Assembly (NCBI RefSeq): GCF_026151205.1 | Contig: NC_087077.1 | Location: forward strand, 19,196,975-19,260,974 | Direction of reading: 5' to 3' | DNA length: 64,000 nt | DNA from: Bolinopsis microptera | Taxonomy: Eukaryota > Ctenophora > Tentaculata > Lobata > Bolinopsidae | Shown here: one piece after another, positions 50,501-61,058 of the stretch | Layout of the letters: every line of letters starts with the position of its first letter | Position numbering within the stretch: position 1 is the first letter of the stretch | Notes under the pieces: model-generated | Told to the model about the DNA's origin: nothing | What the model saw: only the letters and a program-made list of their open reading frames with translations | The model's database searches: none | Program-made: the position numbers and the translations under genes

Positions 50501-51930
50501 GAAAAACATATTTTTTTGAAGCTAATTTTCAATGAAGTAGCCTCATTATCAAATCAATGTCACAGTTATGGGACTGATCTTTAAAAACAAAACATTCTGT
50601 AAAAATATTAATAACAAATACATTTCATAGTGCAGCACTCGTGTACGCTCCAAGAAATCGTAAACTAAATAATGAAACTTTGCCAACATTTATCAATATC
50701 AGCATTGATTATATCTTAACAGACTTGCGATGCTAGAAAGAGCTAAATCAGATTCATCATCATAGAAAGGACTCAATAATAAATCGTAATATGGAAACCA
50801 GTGATCGATCGAACTTAAGATTAGGGTTGCAAATCTTGAAAAGCTATTTTCTGCTCAACTTTCTTGGATGAATTTTTCGGAAACATTTTTTTTCGGTAGA
50901 CAGCTTGCATAGTGAAGTCGTTAGCATTGGAACTAATTCAAAACACACAACGTCTAATGTTAAACATATGAACATTTTCTGGGTGACATTCCTAACAGAG
51001 CAAATTTTTAGGATTCTTCCGAAATGATGAGCGGTTTCATCGCCCTCAGCGCTCCTAAAATCCTATCCCAGTCGACAACAGAAGTATAAGTTCGCTAAAT
51101 TCCCCTAAATTCAACCACTTACCATAATAAAAATACTAACAACCAAATAAAGTTTTTTAAATAATTATATACAATCACCAAAGAATATTTACTTAAGTTT
51201 ACTTTTAGCTAACTAATTCGTGGTTTAAGCTCCTATTTTATTTATGATTAAAGGAATGTAAAATCAAAAATAAAACTTTTCAATTTCGTTTCATTGAAAA
51301 CTTTTCGTTTCATTGATTAAAAATGATTTTGGAATGCAAAATGGTTGAATTGAGTTTCCTCGGGTGAAATTGCAAAAACCGATTTTTGGGCTAAAAATAG
51401 TCCAAAAAACCCTATTTTTATATTTTTGAACAAATTAACTTTGTCGGCACATTATAAAAATTTGCTTAAAGAAAGTTAAAACATATCCTCACAATATGGT
51501 ATAAAAATAACACAAATTTTTTAATTTTCTTTGGGTAAAAATCCAAAAAAGTGGTCAAAATTTTAACTTTTTTGCGCGCACTCAATTTTCGGTTCTTAGA
51601 TACTATATTTATATTTTGACCCTTTTTTAAAATGTATATTGTAACAAATAATTTAAATGTATTAAACATAATTTAGTCAAAAACCTAATTTTAAATGGAA
51701 GCAAAATTTTAAGTGCGCACCGCGCATAAAAAACCATCCTACAGTCGGCACGCGCGGCTCACTGTCGATGGCGCACTACCTACTTATATTTTTATATTGA
51801 AGGACTTCGCCGCTTCGACGCGAACTAGCATTCTTGCTTCGCATCGAAGCAACGATCTCGATGGGTTGACATCGTCAATCAATGCTCCTCCGGCAGGCTA
51901 TTATATTTATGCCCATAATCATATGAATAG

Positions 51931-52417
51931 ATCTGGTGGATTCGTGTAGTGTTTTTGAGTCTCATGATTTGATAGTTCTTTTATTCAAATTTCTGATTGT
52001 TTCTGAATAGACTCAGTGATGACAGATTCTAATGGAAATAAATAGCTGAATAACGTATCGACATTTCTACGTCATACTCATATTCTCAAATTATTTGTTA
52101 TATAGTAGTGTTGAAAGTATTAAAACTTTCAACTTTTAATACTTTCAACACTACTATATAACAAATAATTTGAGAATATGAGTATGACGTAGAAATGTCG
52201 ATACGTTATTCAGCTATTTATTTCCATTAGAATCTGTAGTGTTGAAAGTATTAAAACTTTCAAACTTTTAATACTTTCAACACTACTATATAACAAATAA
52301 TTTGAGAATATGAGTATGACGTAGAAATGTCGATACGTTATTCAGCTATTTATTTCCATTAGAATCTGTCATCACTGAGTCTATTCAGAAACAATCAGAA
52401 ATTTGAATAAAAGAACT
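51931..52417. mobile_element. Foldback insertion with 13-bp target duplication
   Basis: 487 bases present only in the third C copy. The target ATCATATGAATAG is found once at the matching sites in copies 1 and 2 and on both sides here (51918-51930 and 52418-52430). Most of the insert is two inverted arms around TTTTAATACTTTCAACACTA, one arm segment being repeated. A fragment of the same arm lies at 59157-59195. Confidence 0.85.
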
Positions 52418-53519
52418 ATCATATGAATAGAGACTAGGCGGAATGACAGGCTGAGCGCGACCCAGTAAGTTTTGACTTGCTGAATTTTATCACTCGGTAA
52501 ACCTGTGTAACAGTCGTCAAGCACCAAAAACTGGTTGCTATGCCCGTAATTAATTATTAAATCAACACATAACTGGTGTCGCGCGCGCAAAATATACTCC
52601 TTTTATACACATAATTATATGTGTCATCACCGAAGAACCGTCGGGCCACCTCATATATCCAATTCCAAACCTGATTACTTATTCCCTACGGTCCTTTTGC
52701 CTTCGGCGAGAGTAAGGAAAAAAAAAAATCCCGTTGTACTTTTTTGATCCCAGATATCGTGTCATGTACTAATACTATTAAATCATATATGTATATTATG
52801 ATGTCAGCCAACATTGAACATTGGTTAAAATGTTAGTCATTAGTGACATGGAGGGGTCTGAATTCTAAAATAGCTCAAATTTGGCACTTACGTGTTATGA
52901 GATCTGTGATCAATGCCACGTTAGAAATGAAAAACATATTTTTTTGAAGCTAATTTTCAATGAAGTAGCCTCATTATCAAATCAATGTCACAGTTATGGG
53001 ACTGATCTTTAAAAATAAAACATTCTGTAAAAATATTAATAACAAATACATTTCATAGTGCAGCACTCGTGTACGCTCCAAGAAATCGTAAACTAAATAA
53101 TGAAACTTTGCCAACATTTATCAATATCAGCATTGATTATATCTTAACAGACTTGCGATGCTAGAAAGAGCTAAATCAGATTCATCATCATAGAAAGGAC
53201 TCAATAATAAATCGTAATATGGAAACCAGTGATCGATCGAACTTAAGATTAGGGTTGCAAATCTTGAAAAGCTATTTTCTGCTCAACTTTCTTGGATGAA
53301 TTTTTCGGAAACATTTTTTTTCGGTAGACAGCTTGCATAGTGAAGTCGTTAGCATTGGAACTAATTCAAAACACACAACGTCTAATGTTAAACATATGAA
53401 CATTTTCTGGGTGACATTCCTAACAGAGCAAATTTTTAGGATTCTTCCGAAATGATGAGCGGTTTCATGGCCCTCAGCGCTCCTAAAATCCTATCCCAGT
53501 CGACAACAGAAGTATAAGT

Positions 53520-54523
53520 TCCACGATCATTTAAATTTAGACACGTTTATAGTTTCTGATTTTAAACACTTTACTTTGACACAACACAGAAAGCTCAGAG
53601 CGCAGACGGTCTTCTAGTTTAGATATTACAAAACATGGACAAGGCATGTACCATCATCATATTAGCTGGCCGAATAAAACTCAGTATTTACTCCAACGTT
53701 TCGGGAATTGTGATAAGAACTGTTGAAATGTGAAAAAAGAACTTAATTTAACACTAAACAGAAAGGTTAAATAAACTAACTGCAATTTAATTTAATTATT
53801 AGGCACCCCTGTACTTCCTATTCCTACTCAGAATTGAGATATGATCCGTACTCAGCTTACTGATCATATTATGTTGAATCATGCTGAGTTTCACAGTACT
53901 ACTTTTTACACTTCACACGAATATAGCTGGCCCCTATATTTTAAGCTTTTAATGTTCTTCTATTGTAATTTGGAGCTTTTAAAGCCAGGGGCTAGCATTT
54001 CAGAGGGAAAGCGGGAAAGTATAATGTCTAACACCGCACAATAACACACGGCAGAAGTAACACGTGCAACTTTGCATCATCACATAGAGTGTGATAATTC
54101 AAAATAAGCGGACGAATCATCTCGATGTAATAACTCAATTCCCCAATTAATTGATTATCTAGTTAAGTAATTATCTAAAACTTTTTGAGACAAATTTCAT
54201 CCAAAAATGTTTATGTCTCAAGATTTCTCATTTGGTTATGATATAATGTAAATTTCAGTGTCCAATAAAAATGGTCAAGAGGCAACTCATTGCACTGCAC
54301 GAAGTATCTTAGACGCCAGAACGCCACATTAAGCACCTCAGAGCGCCACATTAAGCACCTCAGAGCGCCACATTAAGCACCTCAGAGCGCCACAAAAAGC
54401 TTCTCACGACGTCAACGGGCATACCCGATTGCCGGAAAACGCCGGAAAACGACAGAAAACCTCGGATATCAATTGTAAGAGTGCCGACAGAGTTGCGGCG
54501 TCCAGATCACCACGAAATGAAGA
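53520..54523. other. Intergenic, with 22-bp tandem repeat
   Basis: Unique AT-rich sequence. Three to four copies of CGCCACATTAAGCACCTCAGAG lie at 54322-54393, just beyond the 3' end of SYF2. No gene seen. Confidence 0.6.
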
Positions 54524-56833
54524 TCAGAGGGCAGTACCCCTCTCCAGATTTCCCCTGATTTCCTCGGTGTACTTCCCGTAAAAGCGCTCACATTTCTCGT
54601 TGAACTTCTTGTTTCGTTCGTTGATGTAACTGATGTCAGCATCGTCAACATGCGTTCTCCGCCGGCTGTACTTGGAGCGCTTCTTGATCTGCCGCTCGAT
54701 ATCCGCGGCCATCTTATCCAGCGCAGTGGTACTAACTTGACCTGTTAGAGAAGTGTATTATTATAATACACATTGCAGAGTCGTATCATTACATTTACAA
54801 CAATTTCTAATCTTAAGTCGTATATTTGCATGGTAACCAGTATCAACAATATGATGCAAGAAACGCTAATATCGTATGGCCTAGAAGATAAGGAGCTAGC
54901 AAACGTCTCCATTAATTACTATAAATGCTATAGTATAAATGCTATAGATAGTAAATTATCAGTACCGGTGGTCAGAATGTCTCCAGCAGCTGGATAGAAA
55001 GCATCTCCGAGTTTTTGTCGCTGTTCTTCGTACGCTTCCTCGTTAACTCGCAATTGTCCTGAGAGGAATAAAAAGGATTAATAAACTGCGATAAAACTCA
55101 AGAATCTCACAACTTATGGCTTTAAAATAGCAGGACTCTTTAAGATCAGGACACTTCAAGATCAGGAATCTAGAACGTCATGACTTTGAACTATTAAAGT
55201 ATTAACCAACTAACCTGATATTCGTTCGTATTGTCTGAATTGCGAGGCAGCGAAGTCCGAGAATCCCGGATCAGGGTTCTTCTTCTTAGCTTTTCTGCTG
55301 TAGTACTCCAGCTCCTGTGCCGGTGCGCCTAGTGGGCTGACATGTTAAAGTATTGTACAACAAGTCTCTTTATATATTAGTACAATATTTGAAAATTATC
55401 TAGGATATGAATCATGAATGTATAGAGATTGACGTACTCATGTTTTTGACGATATCGTAGTCTTTACCACCTTTCTCAGCCTCATCCCTTGCTTTTTGGT
55501 CCGACAGCTCCCACTCCACCCTTCTCTTCTTAGCTTCCCAATTAGCAGGGAGCTTCGAACGCTTCTCTTCTTCTTGAACCTGGTAGTTGAGGGTATCATT
55601 ATATTGTTAATTATTCTGAAAACTCACAAATAGTTGTTTTAATTTTGAGGATCACGTGATTCCAACAAGAGATAACAAGAAACTTAAAAATGGTTTCATT
55701 ACAAAATACAGTACCTCAGCGTGGTTAAGCTTTCTGGATTCGTTTCGTCTCATTTTAAGCATCATAAGGAGGGCGGTATCGTCGGAAGTATCCACTTCTT
55801 TGCTGTTGTTATCATCAGATTCCTGCACAATAGGCTCCGGGAACTCTGCTTCCTGGTTCTCATCCTCCTTCTTTTCTTCTGCGGTTAATGCATCAAAACT
55901 CGGCTCATCCAGATGATTAGAGTGTATGTTTTGAAGTGGTTGCATAGCGTTAAATGCGGTGTTTAACTCGTTTATAAAGGTTACAACAAGCTAACAGCTA
56001 ACTCAGGCAAGTCTTATCACTCAGTTATAAAAGATAAGGCAGCTCAATGATAGCAACGAATGTAAAACGATCACTTTCTGACTAAAGGATTTTACCGGTC
56101 CCAAAGAGCTAGAGTGACAAAATCGATAAACATACATCTCAATAATCTGAGATTAAAATTATAATCGCGTGATTCATAAATGAAGTAATAAAAATAGCGT
56201 AATGACTTCTCTCAAACCTGACTTGGAGTTTTGGCTGTCTTTCTTTGGTTTTTTCTTCTTGTTTTTGTTTTGGTTGCTGGAGGAGCTGGTACCCTGGCTG
56301 GAGGTGGAGGGCTGCTGGTCCTCGGACGAAGTGACCTGATCACAACTTGGTCAACAACTAACTAGTATAACTATATATATAATATATATAATAGTATATA
56401 CCCCCATACACTATAACTATATATTATATGTGTGTTCAGTACTTTATGACAAAGTAAAGCGTTCTATCCGCATAATACAGAACCGTGATTCCTAGAAATT
56501 GGAAAAAAACCAGAGAGTGTAAAGGTTATGTACCTGTTCCGGAGGAAGCTGCATGGCTGGAGGGGGGTTCATGGCATCCTCTGCTTCAGCTTCACTCTCA
56601 GAACTAAAGTTATCGTCCTCTTCCTGTTCTGACGGCTCCATTGGTCGACCTGGGGTATATCAATATATCAGATTAAAATTTTAAATATTCTATCTAAAAA
56701 GTAGCCAGGATTTTTGCTCACTGAAAATTAACAACTTTTCTTTCAGTTAATTAAAGTTAAAGTTGGAACATGTGTGGTACTCACCTATCCCACTATCATT
56801 ATCACTGTCACTAATGTATCCGGCATCCGACAT
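54524..56833 (-). CDS. SYF2: SYF2 pre-mRNA splicing factor
   Basis: Exons 56833-56785, 56649-56534, 56335-56218, 55878-55715, 55579-55434, 55336-55215, 55058-54966 and 54741-54524 total 1,026 bases (341 residues) with phases agreeing at each join. SYF2 is a subunit of the spliceosomal NineTeen/Prp19-related complex, acting with Syf1 and Isy1. Family marks: [50 protein letters not shown], and the closing block with [30 protein letters not shown] and LERGTA. The first three exons add about 94 residues of acidic and Ser/Lys-rich sequence ([17 protein letters not shown] start) not present in the human protein; they are joined to the core by phase only, so a separate start at 55945 (MQPLQNIHS) is the alternative. 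The fifth exon uses a weak donor (AC|GTCAAT). Confidence 0.92.
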
Positions 56834-56841
56834 GTTGTCTT

Positions 56842-56920
56842 GTCACAAGCGTCACCTGGTTATGTCACAAGCGTCACCTGGTTATGTCACAAGCGTCACC
56901 TGGTTATGTCACCTGGTTAT
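56842..56920. repeat. 22-bp tandem repeat upstream of SYF2
   Basis: GTCACAAGCGTCACCTGGTTAT repeated three times plus a shortened unit, immediately upstream of the SYF2 ATG, in the 5' UTR or promoter. Confidence 0.9.
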
Positions 56921-57819
56921 GTCTGCTCTCATCGCATATTTCATGACATCCCTAACTGTTTATCACTGTGAAATTTGGGTTTAATGGTCCGACAGGGGGG
57001 AATCGTTTTTGCTTTTTATTGATGTGATATAATGTTTTCAAGTATAAAAATTCTAAATCAGGAACATGAAAGCTAATTTGCTGGCTTATGATCGACTAAC
57101 GAAGCTAAGTGATATACTCTGCTGATCTGAATTCTGATTGGGTAATTTGCAAAATAATTGTCAGTTACATCGTAGTAGTATTTCCTAAGAAAAATAATAA
57201 ATACACCAAATCACCTTGATCAGATATATATATCAACCGTCGACAGTGGCTGGTCAACGAAATCTGAGCGTTGTTAAAATAAAAACCAAAGTTCAAAAGA
57301 AGTTATAAAACAGTAAGCCACTCCTTAAAGCTTTAAATCCCAATAACAATTACACTAAAAACCCAAACGGGTGCCACTGATTTTAAATCACTCAAACGCT
57401 ATAATTTAAAACATATGTTGCAACAGTTGGGGAGGTGGTTTATGCGCTCAAAAACCGAGCTTCGCACCACACTGGGAGTAGAACCAGACCCGCAGAAATC
57501 CGGAAATTTGCACCAGATTACTTAAATTTACAAACATAAATAAATTCCTAGACCGTTTATATTTTCCAATAAATCATCTTTCTACACTGAGTTAAACTGG
57601 GTAAACTGGTCTAAGTGAACATTCCCATAGTAATTGCATATGAAACTGGCGCCTAGCTATCCTTTTTTGGAAAGACTTTATAAATTTCTCATAAAGTCTC
57701 ACCAATTAGGGATGGCCTGATTCAAACTATTTACAACTGTAGACTAATTCTTCCCAGGCCATATCAACGTCTTTAATTCATCGATAAGATTGGGTGGAAT
57801 CAAGGGATTGTGTTGAAGG
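56921..57819. other. Intergenic between SYF2 and DNAJC14-like gene
   Basis: Nothing recognised; should contain the SYF2 promoter and the 3' UTR of the DNAJC14-like gene. Confidence 0.4.
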
Positions 57820-59083
57820 TCATTTTTTCCTCTTTTTCCGAGATCTCCTAGACTTGCTGGACTGCTGTGGTGGTTGTTGTTGTTGGCCCTCCGGAGCCGC
57901 ATTGTTGCGTTTCCCCTTCTTTTGCCCCATGGCTTCTTCTTTCCAGTCTTCCATTATGTCGTCAAACGTCCTGAGTTGCGTGGAGATAAGAAACAGAAAC
58001 AACAGTAACCCAAGTAGCAAGTAATTAAGGAAATTTACTAATAAGTACTAGTAAAAATTCACTTCTATATTTTAAAAGTAAGACCACACACGTGTGAGAT
58101 TTCGGATTTGCTACAATAATAACTCACACCACGGCCCTATGACAAAGCATAACGATCAGGCAGCAAACCCAGCGATGGTAAACTTTACTGCTTTACACTG
58201 GACACACATTGCGGTATTGGCACACTACTCACACAATCTACTCACTTGGTCTGGTTGCGGAGTGCACACTGTATTACATGAGTGTTTGGTACGATCTTGA
58301 TACCCTGACAAAGTTATGTTAATAATGTTACGTTTCATTCTCCACAAGTCAGATCCACTATGTCAAGGAATTTATGATCATATTTCACCGAAGAACTATC
58401 GGATTTTGGATACAATAGTGATATTTACTCTGTATAAACTATAAGTGTTAACAGATGGCGAAAGAGAATCCCACAAAGCCACAACTGCGAAAATTAGCGA
58501 TGCATAGAGCAAATTGTTGATAAGTCAACCCAAATTATAACGCTAACATAGAATCACGACTCCCCCGACTCTAACTGTAACAATTACCCAATAGCCTTTT
58601 CCAGCCAGGACTTTGGACCTGCATGTAAAGTTAGGCAGGAATATTGGGTCCACACTTTGCAAATCACCCTACCCGTATCTGTGAAGATACACAAAGCCGT
58701 ATGGCCAGAGTCGGAGTCTGTCAAGTGAATCAGGGTATGAACTATGAAGCAGGTTGTACACCCTGCCACGATACGTTCTCATGATTACGCATGATAAACG
58801 GATCTAGCTCGCGCGCAAGAGAAACTCTTGTGCGCGGAATTGTTTGCTTTTCATTGAGGTAAATGACAAAACGCTGACGATGGAGTCGTTTATTGAGCCG
58901 CGCAATCGCACATTGCCAAGTAATCCACCATAACCTTTACTTGGAGCTGAGGAGCAAAAATCAGCACCAAACAGTACGTACCTGACAGATAATCCAATCC
59001 GAGACATTGAATACTTGTCCTTTTCTGCAAGCAAAATAACTGATGTGCAATCCCATGTATTTGGTCTCGGCCCATATGTCATT
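57820..59083 (-). CDS. DNAJC14-like co-chaperone, C-terminal exons only
   Basis: Exons 59083-58982, 58304-58246 and 57970-57820 (stop) join in phases 0 and 2. The first encodes DIWAETKYMGLHISYFACRK and VFNVSDWIICQ, matching the zinc-binding/C-terminal domain of DNAJC14 (FWAES, ITYFA, DITEWAGCQ). The second encodes GIKIVPNTHVIQCALRNQT, matching its GISPDTHRVPYH segment. The third has FDDIMEDWKEEAM then a Gln/Pro stretch and a very basic end (SRRSRKKRKK), as at the vertebrate C-terminus. DNAJC14 is an ER-membrane Hsp40 with its J domain upstream; those exons should lie beyond the LINE that begins near 59200. Confidence 0.75.
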
Positions 59084-59602
59084 CTGAAATAAAACAATTC
59101 TAACGGACAACATCAAACTTCTCTAACATAAAATGGAACTTGCAACAAAAACAAGTTTTAATACTTTCAACACTACTATATAACAAATAATTTAGGCATG
59201 TACAATGGCATGACGGGCTAGGAAGTACAGCCGATCTCCTGGTATGCGGGTGCGCTGGGGTTCCTGAAGTTCGCCTCCTGAGTTAGGCTCCTCTCGCCCA
59301 GTGCTTGCACTGGGCAACAACACCTTAAACACGATGTAAGTTTCTCTTTTACTTCTTTCTCATTGATAGCTTATTTTGAATGTGAATTTTTACATCTCTG
59401 ATATTGCCCCTCTTATCCTTACTCTAGCTATATTTTCACTGGCAAATTTAACTTTACTCCCGACCAGCAGTTTCATTACACATTTTCTCGTGCCATTTTC
59501 CTTCCAGGTCGTGTTTAGTGTTGTGGGAGGTTGCCTACTCTGAGGTGTTACGGATGGTTCCCTGGCAAACTTTGCTGCCAGACTCGACAATCTCTGACAA
59601 CA

Positions 59603-60976
59603 ATGATAAACCTTCAAGAGATTTTCGACTATGTCAAAGCTGCCTCAGTTGAGGATCTACGTCATATCCTTAACTCTGTTCAAAACGAGCTGCCAAAGCG
59701 TGAGGGAAAGGTGGACAATTTTGTGTTACATATAGAGGACTTCTGCGAGGATGAGGTTCTCCGTGATGCGGTATGGGTTGAATGTGAGTCCCTGCAGAAA
59801 CTGAACACCGAGGGAAGACACAAGGCAACAACAGCTTGGTTGTGCTCACAGGATGCACCCTATATTTACACTGACACAAATCCAGTGCACCCACCACAGG
59901 ATATCAGTGGTTTCCCTAATATCAAAAGACTCCTGAGTCTTGTAAACTCGAGTACGGAGATAACTGGACCTCTGGACTCATGTCTGGTCATCAAGTATGG
60001 AAACAACCAAGCGAGTACTTCAATACACAATGACGGTGAGAAACTAATGGACCAGGAGAAATCGATTTGCTCTTTCTCACTGGGATGTGAACGGACGCTT
60101 GAGTTTTACGAGGGCACAACTGGGAAACCTAATTGTGTCAAGACGATAAGGATGAAGAACAACAGTCTTGTTGTAATGCGGCCTGGGACACAGCAGAATC
60201 TGAGGCATGCTGTGCGAGCAGAGCCGGCCACAAAGGGAGAGCCTCCAAAGAAATCGGAGCAAGTAAGATACTCCCTGTCATTTCGAGCTATTGTGAAATC
60301 TGGTGGCCAAGTTAGCTCTCAGAATATCAGCACAGAGACTAGTACACCAGCTTCTGGCACCGAAGCCCAAGTACCTGCGCAAAGAGTCACGCTGGTTGCT
60401 GGAGACTCTTATGCTCAAAGATTGGACTCCGCAAAGCTGGGAAAAGGGAAAGTCACAGTCGTAAATGTTGCAGAAGGCGGAGCAAAAATGGACAAAGTCC
60501 AGAAACAGTTGGAGGACTACTGCACGGCACATCCTGATGTCCACGTTGAGAAGCTTCTGATCAGCGTAGGCACAAACGATATTAGGCGTGTGGGGGATAA
60601 AATTGGTATTTTGAGGGGACCAGTAAAGCAACTTTTTGGTAAGATAGGCCTATTATTTCCCAACTGTAAGGTATATGTTCAATCTCTATTGCCATTACCT
60701 TTACAGAATGATAACGATAAATTAACTAACAAGAGGGTAATGGATTTTAATAGGATTTTATACAATGAGTGTGTATTTAGGAGGTTCTTTTTCATGGATG
60801 TGTTTTATCCCTTTACAAAGTTTAAGAGAGCTCTAAGTGAGCCTGTTAAGAGATTTGATCCCTTATTTGAGAACAAAGGCATTCACCCCAATCCTCAGAA
60901 AGGTATGGGTGTGTTGGCCAGATTTTATATTCGTGCCATCCACAGTAGATATTTTAATCCTTATATCTATCAGTAG
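59603..60976 (+). CDS. LINE ORF1: AlkB-like dioxygenase plus SGNH hydrolase
   Basis: 457 residues from the first ATG in frame (59603). The N-terminal half resembles AlkB-type 2-oxoglutarate/Fe(II) dioxygenases. It has the metal ligands H142 and D144 (SIHNDGE) and distal H202 (LRHAVR), and the 2-oxoglutarate pair R222 and R228 in RYSLSFR. The surrounding ICSFSLGCERTLEF and NNSLVVMRPGTQQ match the family's strands. The C-terminal half is an SGNH/GDSL-type hydrolase with GDS at 267-269, GTND at 323-326 and HPN at 428. SGNH esterase ORF1s are known from CR1 elements; an AlkB-like domain in the same ORF1 is unusual. Roles are inference: AlkB proteins repair alkylated nucleic acid and some plant RNA viruses carry one, so protection of element RNA is possible. 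Confidence 0.85.
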   Translation: MINLQEIFDYVKAASVEDLRHILNSVQNELPKREGKVDNFVLHIEDFCEDEVLRDAVWVECESLQKLNTEGRHKATTAWLCSQDAPYIYTDTNPVHPPQDISGFPNIKRLLSLVNSSTEITGPLDSCLVIKYGNNQASTSIHNDGEKLMDQEKSICSFSLGCERTLEFYEGTTGKPNCVKTIRMKNNSLVVMRPGTQQNLRHAVRAEPATKGEPPKKSEQVRYSLSFRAIVKSGGQVSSQNISTETSTPASGTEAQVPAQRVTLVAGDSYAQRLDSAKLGKGKVTVVNVAEGGAKMDKVQKQLEDYCTAHPDVHVEKLLISVGTNDIRRVGDKIGILRGPVKQLFGKIGLLFPNCKVYVQSLLPLPLQNDNDKLTNKRVMDFNRILYNECVFRRFFFMDVFYPFTKFKRALSEPVKRFDPLFENKGIHPNPQKGMGVLARFYIRAIHSRYFNPYIYQ

Positions 60977-61058
60977 TTCTTTTGTGCTGTCTTCTGAACC
61001 TTGTTAAGCTAATGATATGCAGTTGTAGTCTGGCAAGTATACTCACCTGTAAAACACC

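Larger units (their letters stand above)
40449..53519. repeat. Nested segmental duplication, pattern A B C B A B C B C
   Basis: A = 40449-43510, B = 43511-44036, C = 44037-45506, B = 45507-46032, then A again from 46033, B from 49095, C from about 49621, B from 51091 and C to 53519. Long-range period is 5,584 bases and the B-C period is 1,996. The first two A-B-C copies look identical wherever I compared them, while the third C has small differences (extra A residues, C to T, CATCG to CATGG), one rather than two copies of a 78-base internal repeat (CACCGAAGAACCGTCGGGCC), and an insertion at 51931. The junction A-B-C-B to A at 46033 is a short overlap of TTGAAGAGG. Confidence 0.92.

Noticed and set aside
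58584-58769. Minus-strand frame between DNAJC14 exons
   Set aside because: It lies in an intron; the correct exon at 58304-58246 matches the family and phase.
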